A stretch of 44,643 nucleotides of DNA from an uncultured Prevotella sp. (GTDB lineage: Bacteria > Bacteroidota > Bacteroidia > Bacteroidales > Bacteroidaceae), in the NCBI GenBank assembly GCA_946998205.1, contig CAMPYJ010000021.1, positions 1-44,643 on the forward strand. The letters run 5' to 3'. Below, piece by piece: positions 15,972 through 23,828 of the stretch; positions within the stretch are counted from its first letter, which is position 1, and each line of letters starts with the position of its first letter. Below the pieces are notes generated by a model. It was not told the DNA's origin and made no database searches. It worked only from the letters and a program-made list of their open reading frames with translations. A program made the position numbers and the translations under genes.

Positions 15972-17183
15972 TCAAACCCGCTCTTTCACACTTGTAACAC
16001 CCGGCTCTTGGCGAGGCCATTCCAAGGTTTTGATGCGATTTAACGCCTGCTTTATCTTCTCATCTTTGGCACACAGCGAGATTCGGATGTATCGCCGGCC
16101 ATTGCTACCGAAGATGAATCCGGGCGTAATGAATACCTTAGCCTCGTGCAACACACGCTCGGTGAGTTGTTCTACATCCTCGTAACAGTCAGGAATGCGC
16201 CCCCAAAGGAACATACCTACTTGCTTGGAATCGAAGGTACACCCCAGTGTTGCCATGATTTCTTCAGCGATGACACGGCGACGGCGATACACCTCGACAT
16301 TGTATTCGTGGTGCCAGGCCTCGTCATTGGTATGGTATGCCTCGGCCGCAGCCAACTGGATGCCCCGGAAAGTACCACTGTCGACATTGCTCTTAATCTT
16401 CAATATCCATGAAACGAACGTGGCATTGGTGGCACATAGTCCCACTCGCCAGCCCGGCATGTTGAAACTTTTAGACATGGAATTGAACTCAATGCAGCAA
16501 TCCTTGGCTCCCTCAACCTGCAAAATCGACAGGGGACGGTCGTTGAGGATAAACGAATAAGGATTATCATTCACCACCACGATGCCATGTTTCTTGGCAA
16601 ATGCCACGAGTCTCTCATAAGTATCAAGCTGCGCATTGCCACCGGTTGGCATGTTGGGATAGTTGGTCCACATCAGTTTGACGCGGCTCAAGTCCATCTG
16701 TTCCAGCTCTTCAAAATCGGGTTGCCACGCATGACTCTCTTTCAGATTATAGTTTACCACCTTCGCACCGAGAATCTTGCTCAAAGAGGTGTAGGTTGGA
16801 TAACCCGGATTGGGTACCAAGACCTCGTCACCCGGATTGACAAAAGCCAGCGTGACGTGCAGGATGCCCTCTTTGCTGCCAATCAAAGGCTGAATCTCTG
16901 ATGAGGGATCAAGCTCCACGCCGTACCACTTTTTGTAGAAATGAGCCATGGCCTGCCGCAATTCAGGTGTGCCCACCGTGGGCTGGTAACCATGCGACGC
17001 CGGCTCGCTGGCCACCTCACAGAGCTTCTTCACCGTCTGCCGGGAGGGTGGCATGTCAGGACTTCCGATGGCAAGCGATATGATGTCTTCGCCGGCGGCA
17101 TTGAGCTTGGCTACTTCTTTCAGTTTTCTACTGAAATAATATTCTTGTATCTCGTCTATACGTCTTGCGGGTTGTATGGTCAT
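15972..17183 (-). CDS. Class I/II PLP-dependent aminotransferase, probably aromatic
   Basis: Cytosolic fold-type I aminotransferase. The PLP Lys is at 238 in NSMSKSFNMPGWRVG. SLAIGSPDMPPS, GSKEGILHV and VPNPGYPTY are further family motifs, and the C-terminus includes YIRISLC. The length of 403 aa is usual. It lies between pheA and the DAHP synthase/chorismate mutase gene, so the likely job is transamination of phenylpyruvate and 4-hydroxyphenylpyruvate, or of prephenate. The assignment to aromatic substrates is by context; the protein family also includes alanine and diaminopimelate aminotransferases. Confidence 0.9.
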   Translation of the reverse strand: MTIQPARRIDEIQEYYFSRKLKEVAKLNAAGEDIISLAIGSPDMPPSRQTVKKLCEVASEPASHGYQPTVGTPELRQAMAHFYKKWYGVELDPSSEIQPLIGSKEGILHVTLAFVNPGDEVLVPNPGYPTYTSLSKILGAKVVNYNLKESHAWQPDFEELEQMDLSRVKLMWTNYPNMPTGGNAQLDTYERLVAFAKKHGIVVVNDNPYSFILNDRPLSILQVEGAKDCCIEFNSMSKSFNMPGWRVGLCATNATFVSWILKIKSNVDSGTFRGIQLAAAEAYHTNDEAWHHEYNVEVYRRRRVIAEEIMATLGCTFDSKQVGMFLWGRIPDCYEDVEQLTERVLHEAKVFITPGFIFGSNGRRYIRISLCAKDEKIKQALNRIKTLEWPRQEPGVTSVKERV

Positions 17184-17222
17184 ATCGTTATATTTTAGGG
17201 TGGTTCTGTGTTTGATTGCTTC

Positions 17223-18053
17223 TCAGATTGCCTTGTATTCGCCTAGTATTTTCAGTTCTGTGGTCAAAGGTGTGATGGCATCTATCGACTGTTTGTATCG
17301 CGTCAAATCGTCATAAGTGACATCAACGTAGAACATATATTCCCACTCATGCCCGATAACCGGCAGCGACTGTATCTTGGTTAGATTGATGCCATAGAAT
17401 GAAAGGATGGTGAGTACCTTGGACAGACTGCCCTCCTCATGAGGCAGAGAGAATACAAGACTGGCCTTGTCTGCCTGATTCAAAGGACGAAGAACGTCGG
17501 CCTTGTGCAGATTCGACACCAACAGAAAACGGGTAAAGTTGTGCTTGTTGTCTTCAATATGATCCTCAAGCACCCGGAGATGGTATAATTTGGCGGCGTC
17601 ACCATGACAGATGGCAGCCCACGATTTCATCTGATGTTGCCGGATGAACGCTGCTGCACCGGCCGTATCATCCGCTTCCACCACCTTCAAGCCTGCATGG
17701 CTGGCTAAGAAATGGCGGCATTGCATCAAGGCTACGGGATGAGAATGAACCTCACGGATGGTTTCCCAGTCGTCGTCAGGCAAACAACAAATGGCATGTT
17801 GGATATGGAGTTTGTACTCGCCCACGATGGTTGCACCCGATTCCCGCAACAATTCGTAGTTGTGAAGCAACGAGCCGGCGATGGTATTCTCGATGGCCAG
17901 CATTCCCACGACGGTGGAGTCGCGCTTGATATGCGCGAACACTTCCTCGAAAGTAGCGCAACAAAGCAGTTGCACATGCTCGCCCTTGAAGTATCGGTGA
18001 GCCGCTATGTCGTGAAATGACCCCAATTCTCCTTGTATTGCTATCTGTTTCAT
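17223..18053 (-). CDS. pheA: Prephenate dehydratase
   Basis: Converts prephenate to phenylpyruvate. The catalytic domain runs from IAIQGELGSFHDIAAHRYF through VGMLAIENTIAGSL to the Thr-Arg-Phe catalytic motif NFTRFLLV. A C-terminal ACT domain (SLVFSLPHEEGSLSKVLTIL, then INLTKIQSLPVIGHEWEYMF) should bind phenylalanine for feedback inhibition; the usual ESRP is QSLP here. At 276 aa it is the monofunctional form. It is the first structural gene after the attenuator, 58 nt beyond the terminator T run. Confidence 0.95.
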   Translation of the reverse strand: MKQIAIQGELGSFHDIAAHRYFKGEHVQLLCCATFEEVFAHIKRDSTVVGMLAIENTIAGSLLHNYELLRESGATIVGEYKLHIQHAICCLPDDDWETIREVHSHPVALMQCRHFLASHAGLKVVEADDTAGAAAFIRQHQMKSWAAICHGDAAKLYHLRVLEDHIEDNKHNFTRFLLVSNLHKADVLRPLNQADKASLVFSLPHEEGSLSKVLTILSFYGINLTKIQSLPVIGHEWEYMFYVDVTYDDLTRYKQSIDAITPLTTELKILGEYKAI

Positions 18054-18111
18054 TTTGCCATATTCGTCGTTCTCTGCCTATATATTGTTTCTTCTTGAAA
18101 GGAATCATCAT

Positions 18112-18146
18112 GAAAAACCCCGCTTTCATATAATATGAAGCGGGGC
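18112..18146 (-). terminator. Attenuator terminator upstream of pheA
   Basis: Minus-strand CCCCGCTTCATA pairs with TATGAAAGCGGGG (12 bp with one bulged A, 3-nt loop), followed by TTTTT. Placed between the leader peptide and pheA, it would stop transcription before the operon. Confidence 0.9.
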
Positions 18147-18197
18147 TGTATGCTTGACCTATCCTTGAGTTGAAATTCACACGCAACTCCCCGCTTC
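18137..18197 (-). promoter_or_regulatory. Antiterminator pairing of the aromatic attenuator
   Basis: TGAAGCGGGG, encoded near the end of the leader peptide (18189-18198), is the exact complement of CCCCGCTTCA in the 5' arm of the terminator (18136-18145). Ten perfect pairs plus a G-U compete with the terminator stem. A ribosome stalled upstream at the Tyr/Phe run would leave this segment free and allow read-through. Confidence 0.85.
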
Positions 18198-18266
18198 ACA
18201 AGTGTTTGCGAAGTAAAAATAATAGTAGTAAAAGTATGTGTGTGACTGATTCAACATTTTTCTCAT
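18177..18266 (-). CDS. Aromatic operon leader peptide (29 aa)
   Basis: Short frame starting with ATG at 18266, with residues 11-19 reading YFYYYYFYF (six Tyr and three Phe in a row). It ends with TGA at 18177, 31 nt before the terminator stem. It resembles the role, not the sequence, of enterobacterial PheL. A perfect promoter lies only about 18 bp upstream of its ATG, so this is the first thing translated on the transcript. Tyr codons dominate, so tyrosine-tRNA charging is probably the main signal, with phenylalanine second. The operon makes both amino acids, which fits. No strong Shine-Dalgarno is visible, as is common in this phylum. Confidence 0.9.
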   Translation of the reverse strand: MRKMLNQSHTYFYYYYFYFANTCEAGSCV

Positions 18267-18283
18267 ATTGGTTTATTTGATTA

Positions 18284-18315
18284 CAAAAGTAGATGATTTA
18301 TTTGTAACGAGCAAA
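18284..18315 (-). promoter_or_regulatory. Promoter of the aromatic amino acid operon
   Basis: TTTG at 18312-18315, exactly 20 bp, then a perfect TACTTTTG at 18284-18291. Confidence 0.85.
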
Positions 18316-18374
18316 CATTTGGCTAAGAAATCATGAAAACAACTTACATTTTCCATATTTTCCAAGACAAAGGG

Positions 18375-19265
18375 TCAAGAATTTCCTAAAATGCCGTATG
18401 CGTCCACGTTCTTGTAGGCCTGTTTCACCTTCTGCTCCACATCCTCATCGGCAACACCTTGCGCCTGCTCGGCAGCCAATTGGGCAGCCATCTTCTCGGC
18501 CATCTCAACGTCTTCCCTACCTCCTTGCTCATCACCCAGCTCCCTCCTGAGCGGCCCTCGTTCCTGAAAGGCAACCATCGAGAATGGGTTCACATCTATC
18601 ACTTTATTATAATAGGTAAGTGCTTCAGCCTTGTTTCCCTTCTTCTGTTCGACGCGAGCCTTCAAAACCAGCACGTCTTCATTGTCTGCCAAATGTTCTA
18701 ACAGATGGGAGGCATCTTCATCCGCAGCGTCCAAATCATCCGAATCCAACAGCGTTTCGCCTCGTAAAAGATAGGCTTCGTATGCTTCGGGGTTCAACAT
18801 AATGGCCTTGGTGAGCATGGCAATGGCGTTGGTAAGGTCGTCACGACCTATACAGGCCTTGGCGTAGCGATACAACACTTGCGGATTTTCACTGTCAACA
18901 AGCATGGCTTTCTCGCAGGCATTGCCCATGGCAACGTAGTCTTCCATCATATATGCCACGTCGGCCATGCGAAGATAAATCTGCAAATTGTCAGGTTCTG
19001 CCTCCATCAGCTTCTGCAATTGTGCGTAGGCACCAGGCAGGTCGTTGCTGCGTATCAACGCTTGTGAATAGTAATCACGCGTCTCCAGATCGTCGTGCAG
19101 TTGCAAGGCGTGACTGAAACAGCGCAGAGCTTGTTCTATTTGGTTGATTTGTAGTGCTCTGACACCATCGTATTTCAGTGTTTCAAAGTTCTTCCTTTCT
19201 TCTTCCCGACGCTTTTCTTCCTCGTTTTCAGCCTTGTTTCCAAACAGCGATTTAAAGAAATTCAT
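18375..19265 (-). CDS. TPR-repeat protein
   Basis: A 296-residue protein made mostly of tetratricopeptide repeats, a protein-protein interaction scaffold. Examples are ALRCFSHALQLHDDLETRDY, AYAQLQKLMEAEPDNLQIYL, AIAMLTKAIMLNPEAYEAYL and ALTYYNKVIDVNPFSMVAFQ. The N-terminus NFFKSLFGNKAENEEEKRRE is charged with no signal peptide, so it is probably cytoplasmic. I start it at 19265; the longer frame to 19304 reads into the end of a MITE. The partner is unknown. The MITE separates it from the hypothetical gene upstream. Confidence 0.85.
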   Translation of the reverse strand: MNFFKSLFGNKAENEEEKRREEERKNFETLKYDGVRALQINQIEQALRCFSHALQLHDDLETRDYYSQALIRSNDLPGAYAQLQKLMEAEPDNLQIYLRMADVAYMMEDYVAMGNACEKAMLVDSENPQVLYRYAKACIGRDDLTNAIAMLTKAIMLNPEAYEAYLLRGETLLDSDDLDAADEDASHLLEHLADNEDVLVLKARVEQKKGNKAEALTYYNKVIDVNPFSMVAFQERGPLRRELGDEQGGREDVEMAEKMAAQLAAEQAQGVADEDVEQKVKQAYKNVDAYGILGNS

Positions 19266-19278
19266 AGTTTTTATAGAT

Positions 19279-19478
19279 TTAAGGGCGGTTCTATAAATTA
19301 CCACCGTAAAGTTTTTTTATGTCAGTTTTTTTACGTTTTGTCATCTTGTGGACTCTTTTTGGTTCAATTTTCTTGTTCGTTCAGTCGTATAGCTCGCTAT
19401 ACTCCTTCACTCACAAACAAATTGAACTCAAAAATAGTCTCACAATCCGTCAAAGCTAATTTATAGAACCGCCCTTAA
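19279..19478. mobile_element. MITE-like inverted-repeat element, copy 1
   Basis: A 200-bp element with perfect 22-bp terminal inverted repeats (core GGGCGGTTCTATAAATTA) bounded by TTAA. It has a second inner inverted repeat (GGTTCAATTTTCTTGTT against AACAAATTGAACTC) and an apex GTATAGCTCGCTATAC. There is no ORF of its own. The whole element can fold into one long hairpin. Its right end encodes the C-terminus of the gene at 19461. Confidence 0.88.
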
Positions 19479-20057
19479 AAGTTGTTCGTAAACCGAGTTG
19501 GTCATGAAGTCGGTACGCTCCCATTTCGGCCACCAGTCTTTCACGTTCTGAAATTCCTGACCCACATTCTTATACTGTCGATAGGTAAATTTGGCATTGA
19601 CATACCCCTCATCGCCGTCGCGGGCGATGATGAAACAATGCAGCGTTCGTTGATATCCCACCAGCTCGTCGTCTTTCTCAACCGTCTCCAGCACCCATTC
19701 TTTCTGCGGAATGGCCACCGACAGGATGTTTACCTTGGGGTATTTCTTTCTAAACAGTTGTGTGCTGGTCTTGCGATATGCCAACGCATCCTCGCCTTTG
19801 TACAAATCCGTGCTGTATAAGGGCATGTAGAAAGACCCGTTCACCTTCACCAAATCCGACTTTACATCTATCCTGTCCTCAAAGCCAATGGCATCGCCAA
19901 GCTCGTGTCCGGCCTGCTCCAAATTCTTTTTGGTCTTCTTCAAGAACTTTGACACCTTTTCTTCAAAACGCACTTTTTTCTTATCTTGCTTCTGGGCCGA
20001 CACGTTCGTGACAGCTCCTAATAACAGGACGAGCCCGAGATACCAAATTTTTTTCAT
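19461..20057 (-). CDS. Exported protein of unknown function
   Basis: 198 residues with an N-terminal signal peptide (YLGLVLLLGAVTNVSAQ), then a Lys-rich stretch (KQDKKKVRFEEKVSKFLKKT), so it is periplasmic or membrane-attached. I recognise no domain. The last codons AGG GCG GTT CTA TAA are the end of the adjacent MITE, so residues RAVL and the stop codon come from the element. The ancestral C-terminus may have differed. A consensus promoter precedes it. Confidence 0.8.
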   Translation of the reverse strand: MKKIWYLGLVLLLGAVTNVSAQKQDKKKVRFEEKVSKFLKKTKKNLEQAGHELGDAIGFEDRIDVKSDLVKVNGSFYMPLYSTDLYKGEDALAYRKTSTQLFRKKYPKVNILSVAIPQKEWVLETVEKDDELVGYQRTLHCFIIARDGDEGYVNAKFTYRQYKNVGQEFQNVKDWWPKWERTDFMTNSVYEQLLRAVL

Positions 20058-20082
20058 TGTCGTATTATTTAAAAGAATGTCG

Positions 20083-20113
20083 CAAAAATAGCATAAATAA
20101 GCAGAGAATCAAA
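20083..20113 (-). promoter_or_regulatory. Promoter of the exported-protein gene
   Basis: TTTG at 20110-20113, 19 bp, then a perfect TATTTTTG at 20083-20090. It is divergent from the promoter at 20153-20183. Confidence 0.75.
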
Positions 20114-20152
20114 ATAACAATTGATAATTAAAATAAAATTACCCTTAAAAGT

Positions 20153-20183
20153 TTTGCGATATAAGCACGATAACCTATCTTTG
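20153..20183 (+). promoter_or_regulatory. Promoter of the plus-strand outer-membrane protein
   Basis: TTTG at 20153-20156, 19 bp, then a perfect TATCTTTG at 20176-20183. Only 6 bases separate the box from the first ATG. Confidence 0.75.
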
Positions 20184-20189
20184 TGGCAG

Positions 20190-20948
20190 ATGAAAAAGAT
20201 GTACTTTTTATTGTTGGCAGGGCTGTTTTGCATCAACGTCAGTGCGCAGGAGCGTCGCCCAGTATTTCGGTCTATGGTCGAAAGACCAGACTCTGTGCAT
20301 GCCAAACCTACTGATGCCGGCTCCAATCTTCAGCCTCACACGGCCGGAACCTATGCCCAACCCATGATCGACAGGCATTTGCCGGCCGAGCAAACCACGG
20401 CTACCGACACGCTGCATCTGCCCACCATCAACGCATACGGGCAGGTGTTGCCCTTCCGTTGGTACCCTTACGGATGGTTGGGATGGTACAATTGGAACCT
20501 TCACCCCGGTCTGAATGTCAACCTTGGTGCATCTGTTTTCGCTTTTTTAGGCAAGAACGCACCTCGCGGAGCAGGGTTCACGCAGAGCATATCCGCCATG
20601 TATGCCATGCCCCTGACCAAGAATTTGTCGCTCGCCGCGGGTGGTTATCTCAACAACGTTATATGGAGCCGAACCTCATACCGTGATGCCGGACTGACGG
20701 CGGCCCTGGGTTATCGCTTTGACGAACACTGGGAGGCTTATCTCTACGGACAGAAATCCATCGCCCGAACTCGCTTCACACCACTACCCTTGTACGATAT
20801 GGGCAATTTGGGCGACCGCATTGGTGCTGCGGTGAAGTACAACTTCAACCCTTCTTTCAGCGTACAATTATCGGTAGAACGAGGCTGGATGCCCAAACAA
20901 GATAGCCGCTACTTCGATCAATACAACTATCCCGTACCCGGACTTTAG
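20190..20948 (+). CDS. Putative outer-membrane beta-barrel protein
   Basis: 252 residues with a signal peptide (MYFLLLAGLFCINVSAQ) and then a polar linker. After it come Trp/Tyr-rich, alternating strands such as RWYPYGWLGWYNWNLHPG, LNVNLGASVFAFLG, SLAAGGYLNNVIW and AALGYRFDEHWEAYLYGQ. This is the look of a small outer-membrane barrel, but I cannot name a family. The start at 20190 fits the promoter, leaving an almost leaderless mRNA; the Met at 20199 is an alternative. The upstream frame to 20121 precedes the promoter and is rejected. Confidence 0.75.
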   Translation: MKKMYFLLLAGLFCINVSAQERRPVFRSMVERPDSVHAKPTDAGSNLQPHTAGTYAQPMIDRHLPAEQTTATDTLHLPTINAYGQVLPFRWYPYGWLGWYNWNLHPGLNVNLGASVFAFLGKNAPRGAGFTQSISAMYAMPLTKNLSLAAGGYLNNVIWSRTSYRDAGLTAALGYRFDEHWEAYLYGQKSIARTRFTPLPLYDMGNLGDRIGAAVKYNFNPSFSVQLSVERGWMPKQDSRYFDQYNYPVPGL

Positions 20949-21078
20949 ACCAACGGGACACTTGCAGCGACACTTTCATCCGGCTGCCCATGCCACATAG
21001 CTGACCTACCTGATGCCCATCGCGCCGCAGCATACCATGAGTAAAGCACCTTGAACGTATTGAACATACCGACAGCCG

Positions 21079-23004
21079 TCACCTCATGTACTTCAACCGG
21101 AGGCTGTTCAACACCACACTCACGCTCGAAAAGGCCATCAAAGCACTGGCCCACATGGGCGTTATCTGAAAGTTTATACCGAAAACGTACAGCACACCGG
21201 CCGCCAACGGAATGCAAACGATGTTGTAGATGAAGGCCCAAAAGAGATTCTGCCTGATCATCGACACCGTTTTCTTGCTCAAATGAATGGCCTGTGGCAA
21301 GCGCCGAAGGTCATCGCCCATCAACGTTACCTGCGCCACATCCATGGCCACGTCAGTTCCCCGACCCATGGCAATGCTCACATCCGCCAGGGCCAGGGCC
21401 TGCGTATCATTAATACCGTCGCCTACCATGGCCACCTGCTTGCCCTCACGCTGCAGCTTGCGCACCAAGTTTTCTTTATCCTGCGGCAACACCTTACTTT
21501 GATAATGTCGGATACCAGCCTGCTGAGCCCAATATTTGGCGGCCTCTTCTTTGTCGCCACTCATCATATAGACCTCCACCCCAGCCTCGTTTTGCAATTC
21601 AAGCATGGCCTCACGGGCATTCGGCTTCAACGTTTCGCGCGCTTCAAGCGGTAAGTCATCAGCCTTGGTAAAATCGATTTGCTGATTCGGAATAGTCAGT
21701 GTGCCGGTCTTGTCGATGACCATGGCATTGACCTTACGCAGACTTTCCAGCGCTGTTGCGTCCTTGATGAGCACATTCTTCTCAGCCGCTTTCCCGATGC
21801 CCACCATCAATGCCGTGGGTGTTGCCAAGCCCATGGCACACGGACAAGCGATGACCAGCACCGAGACACCCGATAGAATGGCTTGCGGAAGAGCCTCGTT
21901 GCCACCAAGAAGCCACCATAGTGCGAACGTCAACACAGCTACACCCATAACTACCGGCACAAACACCAATGCCAACTTGTCGACAACGCGCTGCACGGGA
22001 GCCTTGCTTCCCTGTGCCTGTTGCACCATCTGGATAATCTGTGCCAACGCCGTATGCTCGCCTATCTGTTGGGCTTTAAATCGAAGTTTGCCCTGCGAGA
22101 TCACAGTTCCCGCCAACACCGATGCCCCAACCTGCTTCAAGGCCGGCGTGGGTTCGCCGGTTATCATGCTCTCATCAACATAACCACCGTCTTCGAGCAT
22201 GAAGCTGGTCGCCCAGGTCACCTCACCATCTACCGGAACCTTCTCACCCGCACGCACCTCCAGCACGTCACCTATGTTGACGGTAGACAGGGGAACATCC
22301 TCCGTCTGCTCACCACTGACCAGATGAGCCGTCTTGGGAGACAGACCCATGAGCTGGCGAATGCTGCCGGCCGTGCTGTCCTTGGCCCTCTCTTCCAACA
22401 ACCTGCCGGTGAGAACGAAGGTGATGATCATCACCGAGGCATCAAAATAAGTGTGCCACTCAATGCCTCTGCTGCCCCAAACGCGCTCACCGTAAAAGGT
22501 ATTGAACGCACTGAAAATGAACGCGATGCCCGTGGAGAGTGCCACGAGCGTATCCATGTTTGCCGACTTTTGCAGCAACTGCTTCCAGGCAGATGTGAAG
22601 AACTGGCGACCGCAGTAGACAAAGTTGGCCAATGCCAGCAGCATGGCCACTTGATTGGACACTTGGACTGCCCCCAATGAAATCCACCTCATCGAAACGG
22701 CCATGCACAACACGGCAAAGAGCCACGACAGCAGTGTCTTTCGCTTCAGTTGTCTGTACGCATTGCGCTCAATCTCTTCCACCGACCGGTCGCTCTCTAT
22801 CACGAGATCATAGCCAATGGCATTGATTTCACGCTTCATCTGTTCGGGTGAAATCTCTTTTTCATCGTATTCCACCAGCGCGCTTCTGCCTGGCAGACTG
22901 ACTGACGCTGACTGGATGCCTGGCAGGGAATTGAGCTTCCGCTCCACATGGGCAGAGCAGGCAGAACATGCCATCCCCACCACCGGTATTGTTTTCTTAA
23001 TCAT
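21079..23004 (-). CDS. copA: Copper-type P1B ATPase with a reduced nucleotide-binding domain
   Basis: Heavy-metal-exporting inner-membrane ATPase. Residues 1-70 are an HMA domain with metal site GMACSAC. TM segments follow, then TGEPTP (282-287), the Cu-selective CPC (387-389), phosphorylation motif DKTGTLT (431-437), SGD (482-484) and GDGIND (528-533), and the last two TM helices. Only about 45 residues separate DKTGTLT from SGD, where CopA proteins normally have about 130. The SEHP/GxG nucleotide-binding domain is therefore missing although the frame is intact. The start at 23004 (MIKKTIPVVG) is preferred; the longer frame lies upstream of the HMA domain. Confidence 0.9.
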   Translation of the reverse strand: MIKKTIPVVGMACSACSAHVERKLNSLPGIQSASVSLPGRSALVEYDEKEISPEQMKREINAIGYDLVIESDRSVEEIERNAYRQLKRKTLLSWLFAVLCMAVSMRWISLGAVQVSNQVAMLLALANFVYCGRQFFTSAWKQLLQKSANMDTLVALSTGIAFIFSAFNTFYGERVWGSRGIEWHTYFDASVMIITFVLTGRLLEERAKDSTAGSIRQLMGLSPKTAHLVSGEQTEDVPLSTVNIGDVLEVRAGEKVPVDGEVTWATSFMLEDGGYVDESMITGEPTPALKQVGASVLAGTVISQGKLRFKAQQIGEHTALAQIIQMVQQAQGSKAPVQRVVDKLALVFVPVVMGVAVLTFALWWLLGGNEALPQAILSGVSVLVIACPCAMGLATPTALMVGIGKAAEKNVLIKDATALESLRKVNAMVIDKTGTLTIPNQQIDFTKADDLPLEARETLKPNAREAMLELQNEAGVEVYMMSGDKEEAAKYWAQQAGIRHYQSKVLPQDKENLVRKLQREGKQVAMVGDGINDTQALALADVSIAMGRGTDVAMDVAQVTLMGDDLRRLPQAIHLSKKTVSMIRQNLFWAFIYNIVCIPLAAGVLYVFGINFQITPMWASALMAFSSVSVVLNSLRLKYMR

Positions 23005-23114
23005 TTTATGTAGGATAGTTGATGAGTTTTTGAGTTCATGAGTTTTTGAGTTAGCTTTTACCGACTCTTCATCTTGATGCTCCCTTTCCTCCCAATAGCA
23101 TGAGGTGTCATCTG

Positions 23115-23122
23115 CAAATTTA
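23115..23122 (-). promoter_or_regulatory. -7 box (TAAATTTG) of the copper ATPase gene
   Basis: Perfect TAnnTTTG match about 110 nt before the ATG; no convincing -33 element. Confidence 0.35.
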
Positions 23123-23145
23123 GCGAATAAGTTTGTAAACGCCAT

Positions 23146-23828
23146 GTGTGGCGGTTGGATTTTTGGCCCGTTCTAACCAACTTTCAGTACAAGAAGGATG
23201 CCTACTCATGAACCCAAACCCATGGAAAAAATAAGAATCAAGCTTTTGGATGATGACGAATTTTCTTGACAACATGCCGCATGATACCGGCTATATTCAC
23301 GAACTTTCGTGCCGCTCGCCGCAAATACGCCAAGCACGAGCATGTTTCGTAAAAACATGTAACACAATACATTACGACAACAGCAAATCACAATGTATGG
23401 ATTTTCCAAGCCATTTCAAGGAAAAAGCATTGCTGTAAGCCACCAACAGACACGCTTTTAGCGTGCAACCTCATGAGAATTGACTGCCAAAGTGAGGTTT
23501 CTAAGCGTACAAAAGCATGGGTATTGCTGATAATATGACTGACGATTCCTAAAGAATCTCCTGCCTTGCATCCTCTTGACCTATTATTTATCTCCAGATG
23601 AAAGATTTTGAAAAGTCATTTTGATGGCATATTTCCATCAAAATACCTAACATTTTTAATCTTCCAACTCAACCTCTCTCACCACTTGGCGCACCAGCAC
23701 GTTACGCCTGCCTCTACTCACCGAACGTCACATGTGGAAGCGGCAGCATAACGTGACCGCAGCTGCGGATGGATGACAAAGCGCGCTTTTTTGTGCCAGC
23801 ATGGGAAGAGTGGCGGCTTACCGCTATT
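23146..23828. other. Gene-free spacer with palindromes
   Basis: No convincing gene on either strand. It holds a hairpin ATTTTGATGG/CCATCAAAAT (23618-23644), the 12-bp palindrome CCGCAGCTGCGG (23757-23768) and an imperfect stem built on AACCTCA/TGAGGTT near 23470-23505. Short frames here show no signal peptide, motif or ribosome site. A small RNA cannot be excluded. Confidence 0.5.

Noticed and set aside
23206..23438. Small ORFs on both strands between the copper ATPase and epimerase genes
   Set aside because: They overlap each other, show no protein-like pattern, and no promoter fits.
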